A DNA stretch of 64,000 nt from NCBI GenBank assembly GCA_934047225.1, contig OW204011.1, positions 13,094,339-13,158,338 on the forward strand, given 5' to 3'. This DNA is from Ypsolopha sequella (lineage: Eukaryota > Arthropoda > Insecta > Lepidoptera > Ypsolophidae). Below are positions 1-11,800 of this stretch, piece by piece. The stretch's first letter is position 1. Each line of letters starts with the position of its first letter. A program made the position numbers and the translations under genes. The notes below the pieces were generated by a model. The model made no database searches. It was not told the DNA's origin and was given only the letters and a program-made list of their open reading frames with translations.

Positions 1-90
1 CATCGCTAAGGAGGCGGACGGCGTGTTGGAAGGTGTCGCCATCGGCGGGGACAAGTACCCCGGCACCACCTTCATTGACCACCTTCTCAG
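1..90 (+). CDS. ATPCL: ATPCL exon A (truncated by window edge)
   Basis: Encodes [15 protein letters not shown] and ends DHLL plus the first two bases of an Arg codon, before the donor GTAAAT at 91. The first base completes a codon from outside the window. The donor motif is the first unit of a tandem array (83-262). Confidence 0.95.
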
Positions 91-3000
91 GTAAATAGTC
101 TAACTTCTCAGGTAAATAGTCCAACTTCTCAGGTATATAGTCCAACTTCTCAGGTACTCGTATATAGTCCAACTTCTCAGGATAATAGTCCAACTTCTCA
201 GGTAAATAGTTCAAACTTTTAGGTAAATAGTCCAAATTCTCAGGTAAATAGTTCAAGTTCTCTGTACGTACAGTTTCACCCAAAATATACGTTTTTCCAA
301 ATTTAATTTTTATTTTATTTATTACGCTTTTGCACAAAAAAGTATTAAAGTGCCAACCATTCATACACCAACTCCTCTTCTCAATTGCTCCGTGAGTTTG
401 ACAGAGCTACGAATGCATAGCAATACTATGCCATTTTATCTTGCAGATAAAGTTCAGAATAGATTGTTTAGAGGAACATGGAGTGCTGAAATTATATTAT
501 AAGATCTAAAAAAAATTATAACTCGATATATTTCGGCCCTCAGTATGGGGCCGTCATCAGTCGAATTCGACTGATGACGACCCCATACCGAGGGCCGAAA
601 TATATCGAGTTATAAATTTTTTTAATTGTTTTAATAATAGTTTTAATAATAGTACTAAAATCAAAAGCTCGTAAAAGTTAAATATAATATATTTATAAAC
701 ATATTATAAGATCTTGTTTACATATATACCCATGGTCATGAATGAAATATTTTGATTTTGATTTAGAATAGAATAGAATAGCTTTATTTGGTATGTGGTT
801 TACTTAAAACTAACAACTAGAGACTAATAATAATACCAAATAGGTATCCACTCAGCATGTGTCATGAGCATGGCTAGCGCCATGACGCTGATTTTCAGTG
901 GATGCCTATATGTATATGTCATAAGTATACCTATATTAAAAATAAAAAATAAACCTTTATAGTCTGTAAAATATAGGTTGAGCCCTGTGACAGCTGTCAG
1001 CGCTACACTTATTTGAGCATGAGAAAAAGAGTTAGAAATACAAATTGCATAGCGCTGTCCTGCTGTCACAGGAATCGAGCTATATTTTACGGACTATAGT
1101 ATCGTTCTTTGAGCTCGTTCAAGTGTAATCAGAGTGGTCTTATAAAGGAGATGGTCAGAATCGGCCTTAACCGCGTACATGAAATAAATTTATACTATAA
1201 TTTCTGTTAGATTTATTCGTAGCTAGTTTCACTTTCATAATAACACGGACACACATATTAAAATAATATAAGTACTTAATGTCGCAGCCAGTCATGAGAG
1301 CGAACACCGAACGAAACGAAAGGGCGCCATCTACCAAGTAGTCCACAAACTACGCTTCCAGCGTGCTTTGATAGAGTCATGCGTGACGCAATCGGCAGTC
1401 ACAGCTTTTTATTTCACGATTCATGCTTTTCTTCTGGATTCTGATAGAGATTACATTACGATTGACATTTGAGCATGACCCTTTTAAATATATCAGAATC
1501 ATCGTGAAACATTGTTACAACTATGAACGTTTCAAACGCGCTTAAGTTTATTTTCGCAATGCCATATGAAAATAACCTCAAAATAAAAACGATTTATCAT
1601 AAAAAGTTATTAAAAGATGGTGTCCGTTTTAAATGGATAGTCAAACCGTGTTATTTTGAATTTGTTCTTTATCATTAACCACAATATATTTGTGTACACT
1701 CTTAAGGCATTTTGCTTATGGGGAACTGACCGTCTCCTTTATATTCCTTTTATTATTATTATTGTAGATACGAGGCGGATCCCGCCGTGAAGATGCTGGT
1801 GCTGCTGGGTGAAGTCGGCGGCGTCGAGGAGTACCACGTGTGTCGGGCGATGCGCGATGGACTCATCAAGAAGCCGGTGGTCGCTTGGTGCATCGGCACT
1901 TGCTCTGGTCAGTCAATTGCGCTTGGTTTTAAAGCAATTAGAAAATATCAATCAGAAACAAATCCAAAGACAAGAATTTGAAGAAAAAACATAACAGTGG
2001 ACAAGTATGATGGAAGAATTCACCGGTCTAGGTAGGAACCTCGGTGGCGCAGTTGGTAGCGCGCTTGTCTTGATAACAAGAGGTCGCAGGTTCGAATCCT
2101 GGCCCGGGGAATTTTTCAAAAATTCCCCGGAAAGTAAGGTTTTATACGAATAAGTGCCAAATTGAAAACACGAGTGCAGCGAGTGTTTTCATTGGCACGC
2201 ATTCGGATAAAAACCTTTTACGCTCAAGTATCTTACAACATTTTTCAATGCATTTTGCGAGGAAATACAACGAAAAAATAAGTATAATAAAGAAAGTAAT
2301 TTTATTTCACCAAAGCCTATTTACAACAAAACGGCGTGCTTTCTTTGCAGAGCAGAGCGCGCGTTTCATACAGTTTTTTCTTTCTTGAGGCAAGGTACAG
2401 TATACATACAGCCAATAATGTGAAAAATATTTTTGTTTGCGGAAACAACACACGTATTTTTAAATGAGATAATCAAGAATCTTATGTGTTATGGTGTTTA
2501 TCATCATTCAATTATTGCTAGAGCGCGCATACTTATAAATAATTGTTTTTTTTTGGACAGCAAAACCTCCTTGCATCTTTGTAATTTTTTAAATTTTATG
2601 ACTTGCACCATGCACCACAGAGTCAAAAACTTAAAAAAATTACTTTATTTCACGCGTGAAATAAAGGATTCCAGTACTGTTTTATTTCACGCGCATGATA
2701 TTGTTACACAAAAAAGAAAACTTTACGAGCAACTGCATTGAAAATAATAGTAGTTTATGCTACTAGGGCGCAAAGGAATAAATCACGAGGACGATTTAAA
2801 ACACGAGCGTAGCGAGTGTTTTAAACGTAACCGAGTAATTTATTGCTCTTACGCCCGTGTATCATACTACGTTTTTCAATGCATAGTGTGAGGAAATAAA
2901 ACAAATATAATTTTGTGAACTTTAAATTGTAATTGGCTCAAAAGGACTAGGTATCCAGAGCCGTTAAACAGTGGAAAAAAGTATGACATTTATGGTACAC

Positions 3001-6000
3001 AAGAAAGGCTAGCCAACCATTGTAAATAAATAAAAAAAAATAATAACAATAAAGCCCTAGGGCAAAATAATCGACTTTCTGTTCGGTTTTGATGCATAAA
3101 AAGTGGGCCTTTACGAGCACATGCATTGAAAATAAATAAATAAATCTTCCAGACATGTTCACGTCGGAGGTGCAGTTCGGGCACGCGGGCTCGCTCGCCG
3201 GTTCCGCGCTAGAGAAGGCGGCGGCAAAGAACGCTGGGTTGAAGGCGTACGGCGCTACCGTGCCGGCGTCCTTCGACACCCTCGCCGCCGCTATCAAACA
3301 GGTGACCAACTCCCCCTCTCCCCATCCCACCCTCGCTCCCCCGGCCCTTTGCTCTCTCTCATTGCCCACGCTTCTGACGGACAAAAGGCATATACAGTAC
3401 CAGGCCATTTGAAGGTCGCATCGTGCTTTAAAAAGAGATACTTGGCTAGCTTCGGCTACCTTCGGCTTTGTAGAGCGTCATCTCTGTCACACGAAACACA
3501 CGACTGACAAGTCAGCGACTACAGTAGAGCCACGGAGTGATGGCGCCTATGACGTTTAAATGCCTACAAAGTATCGTAATTATTTATAAGCAATTGTGAA
3601 TTAAAAATGTAATACTTCATTGTTGATAGTGATGTACTACTTGTTTCGGTTATTATTTTTCGATTTGAATGTTGCTTTATTGTGCAACAGAATTCGTATA
3701 GAAACAAAGAATTGTTTTTTAAAAGTTTCTCATTTTTTATAGGTCGTGTTTGAGGTCGCCAAGTTACGCAATAATATTTAATTAAAAACAAAATAATGAC
3801 GAAGTTAAACTAAACGAAAATAAATGATAGTAAAATACTTTTTTCGATGTAGATATTTAAACATCTCTTGGGGGCCCCGGGGCACTACACCGCATAGCCC
3901 TCCGATAGCTACGCCACTGGTTTTGGCACATTTTCCTTTTGTATCATTATGTTGAATGTTGAATGACGTGTCTAATGTTGAATTACGCACACTTGATTTT
4001 TATTTTTAACCGAAATTTGAAATGTACCTCATCACTAAATGCAGCTGTCATAAGTGCCATCACTCAGTGGCTCTACTTTAAACGACCGTGTTGACAAGTG
4101 TGACAGAGATGACGCTCTACAAAGCCGAAGGTAGCCGAAGCTAGCTGAGTATCTCTTTTTAAAGCACGATGCGACCTTCAAATGGCCTGGTACATTAGCT
4201 GTAACTGAATAACAGTGTTGTGTCGGGGTGTGCATGAATATATTTTATAAAATGTGTATCATCTCGACACAGCAACATGCTGAGTTGCGGCCTATTTGGT
4301 GGCGGTGAATATATGAGATTGATTTATGTCGTTTTCTCTTTGTTGCTTTATTTATTTTTGTCTAATCATAATCATTTGGCTATTATTTATGTGTGCTGCT
4401 ATCTTGCGTATCATTTTCCATCAAATAAACTTCTTTCTTTCTTTCTATATGTACCGTTACTGCGTCCTTCAATACCCACAACAATTCTATTTCCCTCCCC
4501 CTATCTCTGTCTCTCCTTGTTCCTCTTTTCATTCTCCCACCTTCACTTTTTTTGCCTGCGTATCCCACTCTTCTACCTTTTCTCAACCACTTTCTCAAAT
4601 TTTTTCACCCTTTCCCTCTTTCACTCTCTCTATGGGTGAGACCGTGCCTGCGTCTTTCGACACCCGCTGCTGCTATCAAACAGGTGGCCAACTCCCTCTC
4701 CCCATCCCACCCTCGCTCCGTTGCTCCCCCGCCCCCTTCCTCACTCTCTTTGCCCACGCTTCGGATGGACAAATGGCATATGTACCATTCCTGCGTCCTT
4801 CAATACGCTCAACAATTCTATTTCCCTCTCCTTATCTCTGTCTCTCCTTGTCCCTCTTTCATTCTCCCACCTTCACTGTTTTTCCTGCGTATCCCACTCT
4901 TTTCTCAAATTTTTTCACCCTTCCTCTCTTTCACTCTCTCTATGGGTGAGAAGTGTTCTACTTAATATTTACGGTCCTTTCGTGTCCCTGATACAATGCT
5001 GATTTTTGTTTAGGTGTAGTGTACTAAACGCTCCTTGGTTGAGATGAGGGCGGGGCAACATCACAGTTATCTCAAAATGCGACATTATGAAGCGAAATCT
5101 TTATGGAAGTAATCTAAGGTTGAAAAAAATCACGTCAAATTTGTAGTTTTTGTTTTGACGCCATTTTTAATTTTACCTCCAAAGATAACCTTAAACGCTG
5201 GGGAATTTCCGCCGAAAATGCTAGCATAAACTGTCTATGCTGTGTTCCACAAACGACAGACCATCTCATGTCGTGCACACTGTGTCCAGCTTCCTGCACT
5301 CTCTTAGACCTGATGCAGGCTAATGACAAAGCTATGACAGTAGCTACTTACTGGAAAGATTTAATTTAATTTAGTTTCCTCACGAAGAAGAAAAGGCTTG
5401 GACTTTTTTTTTAATTTGTTATTTGACGCTTGTCTCTGGTTTTGTTCAGGTCTATCAGGAGCAACTGAAAGCAGGGAAGATCATCGTTAAGGAGGAGGTG
5501 GAGCCACCCAAAGTGCCCATGGACTACGACTGGGCGAGGGTACGTTTATCTTTATTTATTTTTTCAAGTTGAGATACTACATTTTAAGGTAAATTCATCG
5601 TTTTTGGTACTCTTTAGTATTCTAAGAGACCGCATTAATAAATATTTAGAAAACCAATACAACTTTTCCGATATTAATATGGTTATTCTTGATTTATATA
5701 AAAACGGCTCACCTCAATACGTGTTATGATCGGGAAAGCCGACCAGTTTCAGCAGATTTAGACTGCCTTCATCTGGGCGAGTGAAGACGTTCACGGTGAC
5801 AACGTGTGAGGCGTAACGTCGTCACGTAAACGTCTTCACTCGCCCAGATGAAAGCAGTCTAAATCTGCTGAAACTGTAGTTGACGGCAGAGTCGATAAAA
5901 AATCGCTAAAATTAGATTTTTATAATTTACCGTCCGGAATCGATAGGATAGCAATCGCTTTCTTTGCCGAGACTGCAGGTTTCAGAGTTACAAGTTTAAA

Positions 6001-8082
6001 ATTATAGGAAGCATAACCCGTTCAATATTGTGTTCCAGAAACTGGGTCTCATCCGAAAACCAGCAGCGTTTATCAGTACGATCTGCGACGAGCGAGGCCA
6101 GGAGCTGAGCTACTGCGGCGTACCCATCACGCAAATACTGGAGAGGCAGCTCGGGGTCGGCGGGTGTATCAGCTTGCTATGGTCAGTCGCCATCTTGTTA
6201 TGTATGCTTCTTAAGTAAACCAGAGGCGTCCATCAGTACGATCTGCGACGGGCGAGGACACGAGCATTTCCTTTAAGGCGATATGTAAAAGTTTTAGCGT
6301 TCCTGTTACTCCATATGCGAAAAAACCCTCAATGCGAGTGGGACGGATTCGTGGAAAAGTAGCAAAAAGTCGGTGTTTTATTAATATACAACGTGTAACA
6401 GAAAGGTGTAACCATATTTGAATAGCTTATTCAGTCAATGGTATAGAACAACTTTTACTTTGGAGCCAACACTGAAATCTCAAAAAAAAATCTACCCTTC
6501 CATACATTTCGGCATTTTTCCATGAAACAGTTAATTTTTTTTTTTCGAGATACAGGGTTTGTTCCATAGTAAAAGTTCTATACCATTGAATGAACAAGCT
6601 CTTCAAATATGGTTACACATTTCTGTTACACGTTGTATATTTTACTAAGCTATTTTGTCAAAAAGATTTTCAAGGAGGCTTTACAAATACATTATATCCA
6701 CATTTTGAATGCAATTTCACAATTAAATTAATTAGGATTTCAGAATTACAGGAAAAAATAAAACAATTTAGAGGTCTTTTCGGAATTAAATTCTATCGAG
6801 AAAATTTCATACAATCGCGTTTTCCTTCAGTGAGAATCTTAATCAAATATTCAATAAACATTTACCCAAAAATGAAATACGTCGATGACGTTATAGTGGA
6901 GTAAATGGATTCGAAAAAAAAATCATTTTTTTTGGTATCGCCTTAACGCGGCGGCAGGTGTCGGTCTGGGGAATGAACCGCTTTGCATCGTCTCGCTAAA
7001 CATAGTATAGAAAAGGAAAATATTAATCTGGCAAATAGAAATTTAATTAGCGACTTCAGGTGTCCGGAATAAATATCAAAGCGTGCGACTAAAAATACTG
7101 AATGGGTGAATATAATGTAGCTTTATACACAGGCCCCGTTTTCTTAGAACCGTGAAACAAAAACCAAATTGAGTTGCTCTGAAAAGAGAATATTTGATTA
7201 AACAATAGTTTACATATTTATCTTTTAGGCTATGTACATTTAAGGCGATATGTAAAAGTTTTAGCGTCCCTGTTACTCCATATGCGAAAAAATCGTCAGT
7301 GCAAGAGGGACGGATTCGTGGAAAAGTAGCAAAAAGTCGGTTTTTTATTCATATGAAATGTACTAAAGTTGCTGTCAAAATTTCGTTTAACCAGGTCCTA
7401 GATATTGTTAAAACCCATCTAATAAAATATAGCTGCAGTCTATATGTCATTCTAAATTGTTAAACCAGGAGAACTGGTGTGACGAATAGGAACCATATAC
7501 AGAACTCAAACATATTTTATTAGGAGTGTTTTAACAATATCTAGAGATTTGATATTTGAAATTTTGCTAGCTATTTTAGTTTTTTTAATAAAAATATAAA
7601 ACCAACTTTTTTCCCTTTTGCCCTGAATCTGTCCCTCTCGCGCTGCGCGATTTTTCTACTTTTTTTAACTAAAGGATAATCCTCCTCCCTCGCCTCCGTG
7701 CAGGTTCCAGCGTGAGTTGCCAGAGTGGGCGTGCAAGTTCTTCGAGCTGGTGCTGCAGGTGTGCGCTGACCACGGGCCCGCGGTCTCCGGCGCCCACAAC
7801 ACCATGGTCACCGCGCGCGCCGGCAAGGACCTCATCTCGTCCGTCGTCGCCGGCCTCTTGACTATTGTGAGTTACTGTACACCTGTTGTACTGTGTTGTG
7901 CATTTTTTTGGGCTCCGTACACCCGAAAAGTGCCAAACAGCCTGTCTGTCTGTATGTCTGTCTGTCTGTCTATATGTCTGTCTGTCTGTATGTCTGTATG
8001 TATGTATGTATGTATGTATGTATGTATGTTTGTATGTATGTATGTCTGTCTGTCTGTCTGTATGTATGTCTGTCTGTCTGTA

Positions 8083-8113
<31 letters not shown>

Positions 8114-8315
8114 ATGTCTGTCTGTCTGTCTATATGTCTGTCTGTCTGTATGTCTGTATGTATATATGTATGTATGTATGTCTGTCTGTATGTCTGTCTG
8201 TCTGTATGTCTGTCTGTCTGTATGTATGTCTGTCTGTCTGTCTGTCTGACTGTCTGTCTGTCTGTCTGTCTGTATGTCTGTCTGTCTGTCTGTCTGTATG
8301 TCTGTCTGTCTGTCA

Positions 8316-8369
<54 letters not shown>

Positions 8370-8850
8370 ATGTCTGTCTGTCTGTCTGTATGTCTGTCTG
8401 TCTGTATGTCTGTATGTATATATGTCTGTATGTGTGTATGTATGTCTGTCTGTATGTCTGTCCGTCTGTATGTCTGTCTGTATGTCTGTCTGTCTGTATG
8501 TCTGTCTATCTGTATGTATGTCTGTCTGTTTGTCCGTCTGTCTGTATGTATGTCTGTATGTCTTTCTGTCTATATGTCTGTTTGTCTGTCTGTCTATATG
8601 TCTGTCTGTCTGTCTGTCTGTATGTCTGTATGTCTGTATATCCGTCTGTCTGTATGTCTGCCTGTCTGTCTGTCTGTCTGCCTGTATGTCTGCCTGTCTG
8701 CCTGTCTGCATGTCTGTATGTCTGTATATCCGTCTGTCTGTATGTCTGCCTGTATGTCTGCCTGTCTGCCTGCCTGTGTGTCTGCATGTCTGTATGTCTG
8801 TATATCCGTCTGTCTGTATGTCTGCCTGTCTGTCTGTCTGTCTGCCTGTA

Positions 8851-8881
<31 letters not shown>

Positions 8882-11800
8882 TTGTTTGTTTGTTTGTTTG
8901 TTTGTTTGTTTGTTTGTTTGTTTGTTTGTTTGTTTGTTTGTTTGTTTGTTTGTTTGTTTGTTTGTTTGTTTGTCTGTCTGTCTGTATGTCTGCCTGTCTG
9001 TCTGTCTGTCAGCCGTTATAGGTAGACAGTCGAAATGTTCACAGAATACGTGTTGCTATGGCCTCTGTCAATAAAAATCATACGTAACAGTTTCAGTTGT
9101 CGAGTTCTCCTTTTAAGTTTTCACATGTAGTAGGAGAAATCACAGCAAACAAAAAAAACTCAAGGTTGAACTTCAAAAAAATTCAAAAAAACTTATCTCC
9201 GAAACAAAGACGACCAAAAATTGGAAAAAATCACGATTACTTATAGATAACAGTTATTTTGTTCTGTGGCAATTGACACCAATAGTTCAGTATTAGCGAG
9301 GTTTATAAAGCAACAGTTTGAAATTATATACACAATTAGTCATGATCTTCTTAAAACCAACTTAAAATGCTTAATGCTTAAATGTTAAATGCTAATGTAA
9401 AATGCTTAAATGTTTTAAGTTTGTTTAGACAAGATCATGACTAATTGTGTATTAAACTTCAAACTGTTGCTTTATAAACCTCACTAATACTGAACTATTG
9501 GCGTCAACTGCCACATACTAAAAGGTTTATCAATTTTTAACTTCTAAACAAGAAATACAAAGTTAAGTTATGCACTTTGCACTAAGCGACTGACGTCGTA
9601 TTATTAACGACGTATTAATATTATTTTATTTAATATAATTTTTGTTATTTTATTTATTTTATATAATTATATTTATTTATTTATATATATAGCTCCTGGA
9701 AATTATTTTCCTTGTCTTTATGTGTATTTAAATATAAGCCACCTAGCATAGGTATAGGTTAAGTTTATTAATTTTAAGTCAGGGTTCAGCAGAATACCAG
9801 CGCTGCAGCCCCTACTGTAATCCTTTTTTATTTACCACTGTTTTCTTAATGTTATATTTACTCGAACTGTTTGTTAATTTGTATTGTTTGTGATTTTGTA
9901 TGTTTGTATGTTTTTTCTCGTGTCTGTCTTCGACCAAAATAAAATGAATGGACGGGCCTTGTCTTTACAGTTTCCTCACTCATAACGAGTTTCAGCAATT
10001 GGATATATACTTCAATACCTTATGTTTATTTTGCTTTTTGCACTTTGTAAATGCACAAGAAGGTATTTTTTCGTCAGTTATTTGGATGGCATGTAATAAT
10101 AAGCGTACGTGTCACTCTTCTAACAGACAGAGACAGAGATGAAGTGAGAGCCGGCGCTCACTTTACAGACTTCAAAAATCTGTACGCTATGGCCCGTCCA
10201 TTTATTTTATTTTGGTCGAAGGTGTCTGTGGTATTTTAATAGTAGTTTATGCTACAAGGGCCAAAAGGAATAAATTACGAGGACGATTTAAAACACGAGC
10301 GTAGCGAGTGTTTTAAACGTAACCGAGTAATTTATTGCTTTTACGCCCGTGTATCATACTACGTTTTTCAATGCATAGTGTGAGGAAATGAAAACAAATA
10401 TAATCTTGTGAACTTTAAATTATGATTGGCTCAAAAGGATTGTATCCAGAGCCGTTAAACAGTGGAAAAAAAAGTATAACATCTATGGTACACAGAAAAA
10501 GCTGCAGGTTAGCCAACCATTGCAAACAAATAAAAAATAATAATAATAATAAAGCCCTAGGGCAAAATATTCGACTTTCTGTTCGGTTTTGATGCATAAA
10601 AAGTGGGCCTTTACGAGCACATGCATTGAAAAATATAAAATACTTTTTTTTCTTTCTTTCTGTTATCATTGTAACATTGTCCAGGGTGACCGTTTCGGCG
10701 GCGCGCTAGACCGAGCGGCGGCGGACTTCTGCGCCGCACACGACAAGGGACAACACCCCCAGGAGTTTGTGAACGAGAAGCGGGCGAAGGGCGAACTCAT
10801 CATGGGCATCGGGCACAGAGTCAAGTCCATCAACAACCCCGACTCTAGGGTCAGAGAACTCAAGGTGAACACTTTATTTTTCATGCCTTTTTAAATAATT
10901 AAACTAGATAAAACAAAGTTAAATAAAATCTAAGTGAGATATGTTTCGGGCCATCCTGGTCCGGCATCAGTCACAATGGCCCTAAATATATCTTACACAA
11001 AGGAGACGGTCAGAATCGGCCCTAACCGCGTACATGAAATAAATTTATACTATAATTTTTGTTATATTTATTCGTAGCTAGTTTCACTTTTATAATAACA
11101 CGGACACAGATATTAAAATAATATATGTCGCAGCCGGTCATGAGAGCGAACACCGAACGAAACGAAAGCGCGCCATCTACCAAGTAGTCCACAAACTACG
11201 CTTCCAGCGTGCTTTGATAGAGTCATGCATGACGCAATCGGCAGTCTCAACTTTTTATTTCACGATTCGTGCTTTTCTTCTGTATTTTGATAGAGATTAC
11301 ATTACGACTGACATTCGAGCATGATTCTTTTAAATATATCAGAATCATCGTGAAACGTTTCAAACGCGCTTAAGTTTATTTTCGCAATGCCATATGAAAA
11401 TAACCTCAAAATAAAAGCGATTTATCATAAAAAGTTATTAAAAGATGGTGTCCGTTTTAAATGGATAGTCAAACCGTGTTATTTTGAATTTGTTCTTTAT
11501 CATTGACAACAATATATTTGTGTACTCTCTTAAGGCATTTTGCTTATGGGGAACTGACCGTCTCCTTTCATTTGTTAACAATATTTTGTTATATTATGCC
11601 AAATTGTCCAAACGCGAAAGCATGTTTGGCGAAACGAAATTTTAGTAGCAACTTGAGTATATTTTATATTAATAAAAAACCGACCTTTTGCTACTTTTCC
11701 TCGAATACGTCCCTCTCGCACTGAGAGTTTATTCGCATATAGAGTAACAGGGACGCTAAAACATTTACATATAGCTTTAAGTGGCTGCACAATGCTAAAA

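Noticed and set aside
2038..2110. A working tRNA-Ser(TGA)
   Set aside because: Short variable arm, pyrimidine at position 37 and a missing acceptor pair argue against a functional tRNA.
2947..3408. Antisense ORF over ATPCL exon C and repeated [14 protein letters not shown] peptides
   Set aside because: Shadow of exon C plus the 390-bp repeat. The same peptide recurs wherever the repeat does.
4277..5002. Overlapping Ser/Phe/Leu-rich ORFs
   Set aside because: Pyrimidine-rich decayed exon repeats; no domain, overlapping frames.
7717..9074. Long ORFs of SVCLSVCL type in several frames
   Set aside because: Produced by the 4-bp repeat without stops. The first begins in real exon F and simply reads through its donor.
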